A stretch of DNA of 64,000 bases from JBNRMR01 sp050942895 (GCA_050942895.1 JBMNOE010000007.1:1-64000); one strand, 5' to 3'. Counted from the stretch's first letter, positions 8,898-17,616 are shown. Numbers and translations: made by a program. Notes: generated by a model not told the origin, from the letters alone.

Positions 8898-10391
8898 CTA
8901 CACATCTTTACTTTGCTCCTGCCCGGAATCATAGGCGGAAAGCATGGGCTTGAGGCTTTTTTCACCCCCAAACTTCCTGCGCGAATAGTTATCGGTTATC
9001 TTCATGACCATTTTCGCCATCAAGAGCAAGGCGATCAGGTTTGGGATTGCCATCAGCCCGTTCAGCGTGTCGGAAATGTCCCATACCAGCTCCATTTCCA
9101 AAAGCGCGCCCACCACTATGAACAGCACGAATATGATTTTATATGGCATCACAGCCCTGCTCCCCAGGAGGTATTCCACTGATTTCTCGCCGAAATATGA
9201 CCAGCCGATGACCGTTGCAAAGGCAAAAAACAGCACTGCCACCGCCAAAAGCCCTCCGGCCGCATCGCCGAACACCGTGGAAAACGCCTCCGCCACAAGG
9301 GGGGCCCCCTGGATTGGCACGCCCCCCGGCCCGATTTTGCCTATAACATCTGTGGAAAGCAGGGCGAAGGCGGTCAGGCTGCAGATTACTATCGTGTCAA
9401 CGAACACCTGGAAAATCCCCCACATGCCTTGCACAGCCGGCTCCTTGACATCACTGGCGCAACTGATTATCACAGACGAGCCCATCCCCGCCTCGTTGGA
9501 GAAAACGCCTCGCTTAAAGCCCATGGTCATCGCCTGCTTGACCATCACGCCGCTGATGCCGCCGGTTATGGCGTTCACCCCGAAGGCATTTCCTATGATG
9601 GATGAAAATATATGAGGGATTTCCTTATAGTTTGAAAAAAGTATTATGACGGTAAGAAGCACATATCCTCCCGCCATAAAAGGCACCATTTTTTCCGCCA
9701 CGGCGCCTATCCTGGAAATACCGCCTATGAGCACGAACTGGGCGGCTATCGCCAGCAGCACCCCCGAAACCGCCGGAGGAATGGCAAAAGAGCTTTGAAG
9801 GGTGGTGGAAATGGTGTTGACCTGTGTCATATTGCCGATTCCAAAGGATGCCAACGTGCAGCAAAGGGCGAAGGCCATGGCCAAAGGCCTTGCGATGCGC
9901 CTAAAACCCCTCATCTCCGAAAGCCCTTCCTCTATGTAATACATCGGCCCCCCTGCCCATTCACCCGCATCGTTCTTTTTTCTGTAATATATCCCCAGGA
10001 CATTTTCCGAATAGATGGTCATCATGCCCAGAATTGCCGATACCCACATCCAGAGAATTGCGCCGGGGCCGCCCATCATTATCGCCGTGGCCACGCCGGC
10101 TATGTTTCCTGTGCCGATTGTAGCCGCAAGAGCGCCTGATACCGCTTGAAGCTGCGATATGGACTTGCCTCCCGCAACCGTTTCGGCTTTTGCCCTTCTT
10201 CGCAGTGCGGATATTATGGTGGAATCCAGCACATGAAACATGTGTCTGAATTGAAAAAAGCCCGTGCCAAATGACATCACCACCCCAACGCCCATTATGA
10301 GCGCCAGCGTCGGCAGACCCCATATTATACCGTTTAAAGCATCGTTTGCCCGTGCTATGCTTGATAATAAGCTTGCCAGAAAATTTGCCAA
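8898..10391 (-). CDS. Alanine/glycine:cation symporter (AgcS family)
   Basis: This is a 497-residue secondary transporter that takes up alanine or glycine with Na+ (or H+). The AgcS signatures are clear: GTGNIAGVATAI near residues 92-103, MWGIFQVFVDT, and the family motif KRGVFSNEAGMGSS near 294-307. About 11 hydrophobic segments are present. Family members run from 440 to 500 aa, so the length is normal. Translation seems to begin at a TTG preceded by AGGCGG at 10 nt spacing; no in-frame ATG exists between the upstream stop and this codon. It stands alone, and nothing nearby suggests a pathway. The choice between alanine and glycine cannot be made from sequence alone. Confidence 0.93.
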   Translation of the reverse strand: MANFLASLLSSIARANDALNGIIWGLPTLALIMGVGVVMSFGTGFFQFRHMFHVLDSTIISALRRRAKAETVAGGKSISQLQAVSGALAATIGTGNIAGVATAIMMGGPGAILWMWVSAILGMMTIYSENVLGIYYRKKNDAGEWAGGPMYYIEEGLSEMRGFRRIARPLAMAFALCCTLASFGIGNMTQVNTISTTLQSSFAIPPAVSGVLLAIAAQFVLIGGISRIGAVAEKMVPFMAGGYVLLTVIILFSNYKEIPHIFSSIIGNAFGVNAITGGISGVMVKQAMTMGFKRGVFSNEAGMGSSVIISCASDVKEPAVQGMWGIFQVFVDTIVICSLTAFALLSTDVIGKIGPGGVPIQGAPLVAEAFSTVFGDAAGGLLAVAVLFFAFATVIGWSYFGEKSVEYLLGSRAVMPYKIIFVLFIVVGALLEMELVWDISDTLNGLMAIPNLIALLLMAKMVMKITDNYSRRKFGGEKSLKPMLSAYDSGQEQSKDV

Positions 10392-10516
10392 GTTCCGCTT
10401 ACCGCCTTTCCAAGCCTTTATTCGCTCTTATATACATATTAAAGAGGAGTATGTCCTATACGGCTGACAAAAGCGAAGATGGACGCGGGCGCGGTACAAA
10501 AGCATTCCCAGGCACA

Positions 10517-10545
10517 AAAAAACCTGCCGGGCAGATGGCAGGCAA
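10517..10545 (-). terminator. Second leftward terminator hairpin
   Basis: CCTGCC / GGCAGG with an 8-nt loop is followed on the minus strand by a run of seven T. It lies about 30 bp beyond the first terminator of the small secreted-protein gene and could act as a backup. Confidence 0.55.
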
Positions 10546-10571
10546 GCAAAAAACAAAGAAAGACAAAGAAA

Positions 10572-10608
10572 AAACAAAAAAACCGCTACTGTTAATTAGC
10601 GGTCTTTT
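10572..10608. terminator. Intrinsic terminator of the small secreted-protein gene
   Basis: ACCGCTA / TAGCGGT stem with an 8-nt loop, an A-run on the left and a T-run on the right, so it can work in both directions. It ends the leftward gene that stops at 10647. Confidence 0.8.
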
Positions 10609-10646
10609 TCTGATCAGTTTAAAATCGGGCCCAATAGAAATTCAAA

Positions 10647-10925
10647 TTATTTCTTGGGGAGCAGAGCCACGCCCATGGTTGCCAGAATCATTACCACACC
10701 GGTTGCTACAACAGCGCCAGCCGCGGGAATGACGATTGGGGGCAGATCAACTTCAGCGTCCTCTTCCACTTCTGCGTCTTCGGGCAGCATGTAGAAGCTG
10801 GTGCTGGTGATGGATACCTCACCTGCTTTAGCGTCATTGTCTCCAGGGCCGCCGGGAGCTGCCATAGCAAATACAGGCATTGCCAAGATCGCCAATACTA
10901 CCAAAAGTACCAAAGCTTTCTTCAT
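10647..10925 (-). CDS. Small secreted or membrane-anchored protein, unknown function
   Basis: This is a 92-residue protein I do not recognise. It has an N-terminal signal peptide (MKKALVLLVVLAILAMPVFAMAA), a short acidic linker rich in Glu, Asp and Pro (about 24-67), and a C-terminal hydrophobic segment (about 68-87) ending in LLPKK. There is no LPxTG motif, so membrane anchoring is more likely than sortase attachment. Expression signals are unusually good: an exact-spacing promoter TTGAAA-17-TATACT, a GGAGG ribosome site, and a terminator after the stop. It is monocistronic. This suggests a real, well-transcribed gene of the cell surface. It could be a lineage-restricted envelope peptide. 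Confidence 0.75.
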   Translation of the reverse strand: MKKALVLLVVLAILAMPVFAMAAPGGPGDNDAKAGEVSITSTSFYMLPEDAEVEEDAEVDLPPIVIPAAGAVVATGVVMILATMGVALLPKK

Positions 10926-10976
10926 TTTTGTGTTCCTCCGTTCCTAATTATATTGAGGGGGTATTTCCTTACATGT

Positions 10977-11005
10977 AGTATACCAACAACATTCACATTT
11001 TTCAA
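10977..11005 (-). promoter_or_regulatory. Sigma-A-type promoter of the small secreted-protein gene
   Basis: On the minus strand, TTGAAA (11000-11005) and TATACT (10977-10982) are separated by exactly 17 bp. The start codon lies about 50 bp downstream, after a GGAGG site. Confidence 0.8.
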
Positions 11006-11134
11006 TAGTTTTTGAAAACTTTTTTACAAAATTATCTAATTTGTTGCATTTAATCGGGCAAGCAGAAGAAAAACGAAGCAAAAACTTAACACTTACCTTC
11101 GGGAACCAGCAATAACTTAAGTTTATGCTGTTTT

Positions 11135-12139
11135 CTACCGCCAGAAATTTTCTATTTTAACATCTGAGTAATAATGCTGGATTATTTCCTCTGCAGTTTT
11201 TCCGGAGTTCGCCATCTCATATGCCCCCCATTGGCTCATGCCGACGCCATGGCCAAAGCCCTTGCCGGAGAAAGTGACGTTTCCTCCCTCAGCGCTCACC
11301 TGGTCGATTAGAGTGGAGCGCATCTTTTCGGCCCCCAGCTTCACCCGAAACGAAGCCGCCGGTATGCTGACGCCTGCACACTCAAAAGTAGTGACCCTGC
11401 CGGACTCGCCGGTTGCGCCTATCTTAATGGATGAGGGATCAGTGATTTCGATGCCCAGAGCAGCCGCCGCGCCGGTTATCTCCTGGCCTGTGAATGTAGC
11501 AGTCCATTCCCTTGTTTCCTCCGGCGCGTCCTGTGACTCATCGGACTCAACCACCTTTATGTAGGGCTGCTCGCCGCCCTCATACTCAAGCCCCTCCACC
11601 GCAAGGGCCGTCTTTCCCCCCGCATGGGAATGAAACCAGGCGTAAATCGGCTCATTTTCGTGGGTGATGACCATTCCCCGGGTCTCCTCAATGGCCTGTA
11701 TGATGCTCTCGTTCACGCCCTCGGCATCGTAGGCCTGGGCCTCCTCAACATCAGTGGAAATATCCGCGCCCTCGTATTTGGAGCCGCCTTCACCCTTATC
11801 CTCCAAGAACTTGACGGCAAATGTCCGGGCGATTATAGCCTGGGCCTTGAGGGCCTCCAAAGGCCAGTCATTGTGCATCTCGCCCGCCAAAACCCCCTCA
11901 AGATATTCCTCCATGGCCATGTCCTCCACCTGGCCGCTCGCGACCACATAAACCTTCAGCTGAGGCTCCTCCGTCAGCTCTCTTTGGGCCATCGACGGCG
12001 AGGGAGAGTTTTCGGGCGCAGCATCGGGCGTTGTCTGCGGCGAGATCGACGGCGAAGGCGTTCCTCTGTCTCGGGCGCAGCCTGCCCCGGCGACAATCAG
12101 CGCCCCCAAAAGCAAAATAACGATTATTTTCTTAAACAT
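11135..12139 (-). CDS. SpoIID/LytB-domain lipoprotein
   Basis: This is a 334-residue predicted lipoprotein with a lipobox (VAGAGC, Cys21) and a Ser/Pro-rich linker at about 23-55. The SpoIID domain runs from about 70 to 334. SpoIID is a lytic transglycosylase that trims peptidoglycan during engulfment; its catalytic Glu region is visible here as LEGVLAGEMHNDWPLEALKAQ. The conserved C-terminal GKGFGHGVGMSQWGAYEMA and HYYSDVKI are present. Classical SpoIID has a membrane anchor rather than a lipobox, so this is more safely called a SpoIID-domain paralogue that may remodel peptidoglycan in vegetative cells or spores. It lies downstream of rel on the same strand, behind a terminator-like hairpin that overlaps its ribosome site. 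Confidence 0.87.
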   Translation of the reverse strand: MFKKIIVILLLGALIVAGAGCARDRGTPSPSISPQTTPDAAPENSPSPSMAQRELTEEPQLKVYVVASGQVEDMAMEEYLEGVLAGEMHNDWPLEALKAQAIIARTFAVKFLEDKGEGGSKYEGADISTDVEEAQAYDAEGVNESIIQAIEETRGMVITHENEPIYAWFHSHAGGKTALAVEGLEYEGGEQPYIKVVESDESQDAPEETREWTATFTGQEITGAAAALGIEITDPSSIKIGATGESGRVTTFECAGVSIPAASFRVKLGAEKMRSTLIDQVSAEGGNVTFSGKGFGHGVGMSQWGAYEMANSGKTAEEIIQHYYSDVKIENFWR

Positions 12140-12148
12140 AAAAATACC

Positions 12149-12169
12149 CCCGAAAGATTATCATTCGGG
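12149..12169 (-). terminator. Terminator-like hairpin overlapping the SpoIID-like gene's ribosome site
   Basis: On the minus strand CCCGAA / TTCGGG (9-nt loop) is followed by GGTATTTTT and then at once by the ATG at 12139. It can terminate the rel transcript. The G-run that would serve as the ribosome site sits in its 3' arm, so folding could also limit translation of the next gene. Confidence 0.6.
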
Positions 12170-12304
12170 AGTATTATGCGCAGAAACTTCCTGTCAATTC
12201 ATTTTTTTCTTTTTGTGTCACGCCCTTAATCCGGCGAGTCGGGGTAAGCGTTCCCTCCCCGCCTTCCTTTGCAAAAACGAAAGCCCCAGCAATTCCTGCT
12301 GCTT

Positions 12305-14494
12305 TTATGCGCTGGTGCGGAAGACCTCTATCACGTCGCCGTTGCGCTGGAAGGACTTCATCACCTTTTCAAGCTGCTCAATGTTTTTAATCTCCAAAGT
12401 CAGTTTTATTATGGCGGTGCGGTTCTTGTTTGTCCTGGCGGATATCGCCAAAAGCGGCACCTCCATGTTTGATATCATGTTGGTGAGGTTGCCCAGCATC
12501 CCCGGCCGATCATATGCAACGATCTGTATGTCCGCGTTAAAGGCCACTGATGCGCCGCTGTCCCAGGAGACTTCCACCAGGCGCACACCCTCCATTGAAT
12601 CGCCCAGCAGGTTTGTGCAGTCCTTGCGGTGGATGGTCACCCCTCTGCCCCGGGTGATATAGCCCACTATGTCGTCGCCCTTCACGGGTCTGCAGCACTT
12701 GGCAAAGCGCACCAGCATCCCTGACTCGCCCTTGACATAAACGCCGTCAATGCTCTCGCCCTTGGGCTGATCAACCGGGATATCCTCTATGCGCTCGATG
12801 GTGGCGCCCCGCTGTTTTTGCTTATATTCGTTTAGAAGCCTTGCCACCACGCTGGTGGCTGAAACGCCGCCAAAGCCCACCGAAGCGTAGAGATCATCCA
12901 GATGGTGGAAGCCGTATTTGCTTAATATGTCGCTTACTACGCCCGGATCCAGAATGCGGCTGAGGGCATAGCCCTGCTTGCCGGACTCCATCTCCATGAC
13001 CTGCTTGCCCAGTTCCCTGTTCTCCTCCTTCATCTGGCTCTTAAACCACTGGCGGATCTTCGCCTTGGCCTGGCTGGTCTTGGCGATCTTCAGCCAGTCC
13101 ATCGAGGGGCCTTTTGAACCCTGCGATGTGATTATCTCCACGATATCACCGGTTTTAAGCTCTGTATCAAGGGTGACTATCCGCTGGTTCACCTTCGCGC
13201 CGATGCACTTGTTTCCAACGGCGGAGTGGATGCGATATGCAAAGTCTATTGGTGTGGCGCCGCTGGGAAGGTCGATTATATCGCCCTTAGGGGTGAAAAC
13301 GAAAACCTCGTCGGAAAAAACGTCCACCCGCAATGTGTCCATAAACTCCTTCGGGTCGCCCAGCTCGCTTTGAAGGTCCAATATCTGGCGCATCCAGCTA
13401 AGCTTGTCGTCCAGAACATTGGGCCTGTAGCCGGAGCCTTCTTTATAGCGCCAGTGGGCCGCGACGCCGTACTCCGCTACCTTGTGCATCTCAAGGGTTC
13501 TTATCTGTACCTCAAAGGGCACGCCGTGGTCGCCGACCAATGTGGTGTGAAGTGACTGGTAAAAGTTCGGCTTCGGAACGGAGATATAATCTTTAAAGCG
13601 GCCTGCTATAGGCCGCCATTCCTGGTGAACGATTCCCAAAATGTCATAGCAGTCCCTAATTTCCGGCACGATTATCCGCACGGCGATAAGGTCGTATATT
13701 TGGTCGAATGAGCGGTCCTGCATCTTTTTGTATATCGAGTAAAAATGCTTAGGCCTGCCCTCTATCTGGGCCTTTATGCCCAGCTCGCCGATCCTCTCCT
13801 TCAGCGTGGTGATGATGCTCTGTATCGCCTTTTCGCGCTCGGCCCGCTTCATTGAAACCTTATCCACAAGATCGTAATATTCCTGAGGCTTAAGGGCATG
13901 CAGGCAGATGTCCTCCAGCTCCCACTTTATTGAATAGATACCAAGGCGGTGGGCAAGGGGCGCGTATATGTCCAGAGTTTCCTGGGCGGTGGCGATGCGC
14001 TTGCTCTCCTCCCGGTATTTCAATGTGCGCATATTGTGCAGTCTGTCCGCCAGCTTGATTATGACCACACGAAGATCCTTGGCCATGGCCACGAACATCT
14101 TCCGGAAGGACTCGGCCTTGGCTTCGTCCTTTGAGGTGAAGTCTATTGCGTCCAGCTTTGTGACGCCGTCCACCAGCATGGCCACTTCGGGGCTGAAGCG
14201 CTGTTCTATCGTCTCAAACGAAACGCCGGTGTCCTCTATGCAGTCATGCAGCAGCGCGGCGATTATGGTGGACTGGTCCACCTCCAGATCCGCCAATATC
14301 AATGCCACTTCCAGGGGGTGAGCGATGTAAGGCTCACCGGAATCACGGCGCTGGTCACCATGCATCGCCTTGGCAAAGGCGAAGGCGTCCGCCACCGTTT
14401 CTTCATTCAGCGCAGGATTGTAGCTTTTTATCTTTTCTATAAGCCGTCTTTGCTTATCCTCATAATAAGCGTCGCCAAAGCTGACCATGCTCAT
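12305..14494 (-). CDS. rel: RelA/SpoT bifunctional (p)ppGpp synthetase/hydrolase
   Basis: This is a 729-residue stringent-response enzyme that makes and degrades (p)ppGpp. The HD hydrolase domain is at about 40-190 (YIAHPLEVALILADLEVD, LLHDCIEDTG, which includes the metal-binding HD pair). The synthetase domain is at about 230-350 (RFKDYISVPKPNFYQSLHTT). A TGS domain follows at about 385-450 (VFVFTPKGDIIDLPSGATPI), then the zinc-finger-like region (KCCRPVKGDDIVGYI) and a C-terminal ACT domain from about 655. Both active sites look intact. The length matches Gram-positive Rel (about 730-740 aa). The ATG follows AAAGGAGGT by 6 nt. The usual neighbours dtd and apt are not seen downstream; a SpoIID-like gene follows instead. 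Confidence 0.96.
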   Translation of the reverse strand: MSMVSFGDAYYEDKQRRLIEKIKSYNPALNEETVADAFAFAKAMHGDQRRDSGEPYIAHPLEVALILADLEVDQSTIIAALLHDCIEDTGVSFETIEQRFSPEVAMLVDGVTKLDAIDFTSKDEAKAESFRKMFVAMAKDLRVVIIKLADRLHNMRTLKYREESKRIATAQETLDIYAPLAHRLGIYSIKWELEDICLHALKPQEYYDLVDKVSMKRAEREKAIQSIITTLKERIGELGIKAQIEGRPKHFYSIYKKMQDRSFDQIYDLIAVRIIVPEIRDCYDILGIVHQEWRPIAGRFKDYISVPKPNFYQSLHTTLVGDHGVPFEVQIRTLEMHKVAEYGVAAHWRYKEGSGYRPNVLDDKLSWMRQILDLQSELGDPKEFMDTLRVDVFSDEVFVFTPKGDIIDLPSGATPIDFAYRIHSAVGNKCIGAKVNQRIVTLDTELKTGDIVEIITSQGSKGPSMDWLKIAKTSQAKAKIRQWFKSQMKEENRELGKQVMEMESGKQGYALSRILDPGVVSDILSKYGFHHLDDLYASVGFGGVSATSVVARLLNEYKQKQRGATIERIEDIPVDQPKGESIDGVYVKGESGMLVRFAKCCRPVKGDDIVGYITRGRGVTIHRKDCTNLLGDSMEGVRLVEVSWDSGASVAFNADIQIVAYDRPGMLGNLTNMISNMEVPLLAISARTNKNRTAIIKLTLEIKNIEQLEKVMKSFQRNGDVIEVFRTSA

Positions 14495-14580
14495 CGCTCT
14501 ACCTCCTTTCTTTAAGCTGATTTTACTACTGCTTTGTAAAAATAATTACAATTTGTTTTAGCTTCGCCGGTATATGCCCC

Positions 14581-16290
14581 TTAGGGCCTGTAGCTGTCCT
14601 TAAGGCTGACCGTTCTGTTGAAAACCGGCAGCTTTTCAGTGGAGTCTCTATCCTTTATGAAATAACCCTGGCGAACGAACTGGAACCTTTCGCCCACAGC
14701 GCACTGCGCCAGCATCGGCGAAACCAGCGCGCCTTCCATTAAGACGATTGAATCCTCGTTAAAGTTCTGGGCATATGAGTCGGCGGCGGCAGAGTGATCA
14801 CCCAAGTATTCGTCCTCGGGCTCATCCTCGCCCTCGCCCTGGGGATCCTTTATCATGTAGTCGTAAAGCCTGACCAGCGCCGGCTTTGCGTCCAGAGCGG
14901 AAAGCCAGTGGAGCGTGCCCTTGATCTTCCTGTTGGCCCCCTCCATGCCGGACTTGCTCTCAGGGTCATATGTGCAGATGATGGCGGTGATGTTGCCCTC
15001 CTCATCCTTTTCTACCCGCTCGCATTTTATGATGTAAGCGCCCCTTAAGCGAACTTCCTTGCCCGGGGTAAGCCTGAAGAACTTCTTTGGCGGATCTTCC
15101 ATGAAGTCCTCCCTTTCGATGAAAACCTCCCTGGCGAAGCTTAAGCTGTGGCTGCCCAGGCTTGATTCCGCCGGGTGGTTGTCAAAGTTGATCTCCTCCA
15201 CCTTTCCCTCGGGGTAGTTTTCAATTACCAGCTTCACCGGGTCTAAAACGGCGGTGGCGCGGATGGCGTGTTCGTTCAGATATTCCCTCACGCAGTGTTC
15301 AAGGAGCTTTGCGTCCACAACGGAGTATGCCTTGGCAACCCCCGCCCTTTGCACAAAGTCCAATATGGCCTCGGGGGTATAGCCCCTGCGGCGCATTCCC
15401 GTGATGGTGGGCATCCTGGGATCGTCCCAGCCGCTGACATGGCCGCCCTCCACCAGCCTTCTAAGGTAGCGCTTGCTCATGACGGTGTTGGTTATATTAA
15501 GCCTTGCAAACTCAATCTGCCGGGGCTTTCTTTCAAACTCGCACTGATCTATGAACCAGTCGTAAAGGGGCCTGTGATCCTCATATTCCATGGAGCAAAG
15601 GGAATGGGTGATGCCCTCGATGGCGTCCTGCACCGGGTGGGCGAAGTCATACATGGGGTAAATGCACCACTCGTCCCCGGTGTTGTGGTGGCTTATGTGG
15701 ATTATCCTGTACATGGCGGGGTCGCGCATGTTCATGTTTGGAGATGCCATATCTATCTTGGCGCGCAGCGTCTTTTCGCCGTTTTCAAACTCGCCCTCTT
15801 TCATGCGCCTGAAAAGATCCAGGTTTTCTTCGACGCTTCTGTCCCTGTAGGGGCTGTTCTTGCCGGGGGTAGTCAAAGTGCCGCGATACTGCCTTATCTC
15901 ATCCCTTGAAAGATCGCAGACATATGCAACGCCCTTTTCTATGAGCTTTACAGCCAACTCATAGCACTGGCCGAAATAGTCCGAGCCGTAGAATATATTC
16001 GCCCAGTCGAAGCCCAGCCACTTTATATCATGCTGTATGGCGTCCACAAACTCCTCGTCCTCCTTGGTTGGGTTTGTGTCATCATAGCGCAGGTTGCATT
16101 TCCCGCCATACTTTGCCGCCATCGAGTAGTCGATCCAAAAGGCCTTCACATGGCCGATGTGGATGTAGCCGTTGGGCTCGGGGGGATAGCGGGTGATAAT
16201 ATCCCCATATTTATACTTGCCGCTTTTAATATCCCCGTCGATTATCTCGTCGATGAAGTGCATGATGTTGTCCTTATCGTAAAGCGCCAT
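14581..16290 (-). CDS. glnS: Glutaminyl-tRNA synthetase
   Basis: This is a 569-residue class Ib synthetase that charges tRNA-Gln directly with glutamine in the cytosol. The class I HIGH motif appears as PPEPNGYIHIGHVKAF (about 35-50), and the KMSKS equivalent as VMSKRYLRRLV (about 268-278). The C-terminal anticodon-binding beta-barrels are at about 340-560. The PPEPNG form and the overall length near the E. coli enzyme (about 550 aa) separate it from GluRS. Many Gram-positives lack this enzyme and use GluRS plus GatCAB, so its presence is informative. There is no C-terminal YqeY fusion, which some clostridial homologues carry. AGGAGG precedes the ATG by 5 nt. It lies between rel and a NYN-domain gene on the same strand. 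Confidence 0.96.
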   Translation of the reverse strand: MALYDKDNIMHFIDEIIDGDIKSGKYKYGDIITRYPPEPNGYIHIGHVKAFWIDYSMAAKYGGKCNLRYDDTNPTKEDEEFVDAIQHDIKWLGFDWANIFYGSDYFGQCYELAVKLIEKGVAYVCDLSRDEIRQYRGTLTTPGKNSPYRDRSVEENLDLFRRMKEGEFENGEKTLRAKIDMASPNMNMRDPAMYRIIHISHHNTGDEWCIYPMYDFAHPVQDAIEGITHSLCSMEYEDHRPLYDWFIDQCEFERKPRQIEFARLNITNTVMSKRYLRRLVEGGHVSGWDDPRMPTITGMRRRGYTPEAILDFVQRAGVAKAYSVVDAKLLEHCVREYLNEHAIRATAVLDPVKLVIENYPEGKVEEINFDNHPAESSLGSHSLSFAREVFIEREDFMEDPPKKFFRLTPGKEVRLRGAYIIKCERVEKDEEGNITAIICTYDPESKSGMEGANRKIKGTLHWLSALDAKPALVRLYDYMIKDPQGEGEDEPEDEYLGDHSAAADSYAQNFNEDSIVLMEGALVSPMLAQCAVGERFQFVRQGYFIKDRDSTEKLPVFNRTVSLKDSYRP

Positions 16291-16339
16291 TTCTGCCTCC
16301 TAAAACTTGAAGAACTAAAAAATAGAAAATTTGTAAAAA

Positions 16340-17317
16340 CTAAAGTATCCTCACCAGCATGGAGCGCTGCTCGTCATATTCCACCAGAACAATATCCCGC
16401 TGCTCCAGCGCCTTTATCATGTCCGAAAACTTCTTAAAGCCGATGAGCCTTTCGTCAAAACCCGGATAGGCCTCCATCAGCGCCTCTTTTATAACGGAGG
16501 GATTAACCCTGCGGAAGTCCTCCTCCTTCAGCTTGTTGAGAACCTTTTTCACCAGTTCCACCCAGTTGCTCTTGTTAAGCTGCACATCGGCCACCTTCCG
16601 CTCATTTGAAAGGCGAACCTTCACGGAGAACTCATTGCTTTCAACCACGATATGCCTGAAGCGCCTTTGCAGGTCGGCCAGAAGCTTGCCGAAGCTTCCC
16701 GCCCCATAGCTTCTTTCGTTGAAGTCCGGCCTCAGGCGGACGATGGTGTTTTTAAGCTCGCTGGCGTACATGCACTCGTCGTCCCTTTCCTCCAATATGG
16801 ACACCACCAGAGCGTCCAGGCTGGAGGCATCGCCGTTGTCGGCGTCGTCAGCCTGCTTTTTGTCCTTTTTTTCCGGTGTGGCCATGCTCTCAAGAAAAAC
16901 GAACTCGTTGCAGGCGCTTATGAACACCTTGCTGGCCACCTCGCTCCTTGAAATGCCCAGCACATGTTTGCCCATGGACTTGAGCTTACCCACAAGGGGG
17001 GTGTAGTCGCTGTCGCCGGAGACGATGCAAAAGCAGTCAATCAGCTCGTTTTTGTAAGCAACCTCCAGAGCGTCGATAACCAGCTGTATGTCCAGATTGT
17101 TTTTCTGGCTGTGGCCGAACTTTATGGATGGCACCACCTGAAATGTGTTAGAAAGCAGGATCTCCTTCAGCGCGGAAAAGCTGTCGGTGTAGCCGTATGC
17201 TTTTCCAAGCAGGATGTTCCCCCTTATCTTCACCCTGTCGATGATTGTGTTCAGTGTGTGGACTTTCCCGCCACAGTTTTCAAGATCTATAAATATCGCG
17301 TAATTTGTGTTGCTCAT
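16340..17317 (-). CDS. NYN-domain (PIN-like) protein with OST-HTH/LOTUS domains
   Basis: This is a 325-residue soluble protein. The N-terminal NYN (LabA/PIN-like) nuclease-type domain covers about 1-150. Its conserved acids are visible in FIDLENCGG and in CIVSGDSDYTPLVGKL, which are the metal-site aspartates of this fold. Two OST-HTH/LOTUS-type RNA-binding domains follow, at about 168-238 (DALVVSILEERDDECMYASELKN..RSYGAGSFGKLLADL) and 250-325 (KVLNKLKEEDFRRVNPSVIKEAL..GFKKFSDMI). The arrangement suggests RNA binding and possibly cleavage. It is the gene upstream of glnS on the same strand, 49 bp away. The ribosome site is weak. The biological substrate is unknown. Confidence 0.87.
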   Translation of the reverse strand: MSNTNYAIFIDLENCGGKVHTLNTIIDRVKIRGNILLGKAYGYTDSFSALKEILLSNTFQVVPSIKFGHSQKNNLDIQLVIDALEVAYKNELIDCFCIVSGDSDYTPLVGKLKSMGKHVLGISRSEVASKVFISACNEFVFLESMATPEKKDKKQADDADNGDASSLDALVVSILEERDDECMYASELKNTIVRLRPDFNERSYGAGSFGKLLADLQRRFRHIVVESNEFSVKVRLSNERKVADVQLNKSNWVELVKKVLNKLKEEDFRRVNPSVIKEALMEAYPGFDERLIGFKKFSDMIKALEQRDIVLVEYDEQRSMLVRIL

Positions 17318-17471
17318 CTCAACCAGCTTTCCGACTAAATTTTGTGTCTTTCCCTTTTAAAATCATGAGATTCATCAAAAATTAGATATCTCTATTTTAT
17401 CCTTAATAATAACAACTTTATGCAGTAGCTGTCAATATCCTGTATTGCAACTATGCCCCATGGCAATATAT

Positions 17472-17616
17472 AATAAAATAAGTTTAGCAATTTGCTAAGC
17501 AAACTGCGGGCCGGCGGGCCCGAAGGAACGCACGTCGGCAAACAAATAAAATAAGTTCAGCAATTTGCGAAGCAAACTGCGGGCCGACGGGCGCAGAGGA
17601 GCCCGCACCGGCAAAC
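17472..17616 (+). repeat. Structured tandem repeat, locus A (two 73-bp units)
   Basis: Two units start at 17472 and 17545 and agree at 61 of 72 positions by my count. Each has an AT-rich head (AATAAAATAAG), then GTTTAGCAA or GTTCAGCAA, a hairpin TTTGC-[TAA or GAA]-GCAAA, then GCGGGCC leading into a GC-rich hairpin whose loop in unit 1 contains CGAAGGAA, and a closing GGCAAAC. GTTT and AAAC at the ends could close a three-way junction. The same architecture occurs at 55505-55658. It ends 30 bp before the thioesterase start and fills most of the 329-bp gap at 17318-17646; the rest of that gap is AT-rich with no clear feature. Confidence 0.85.
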
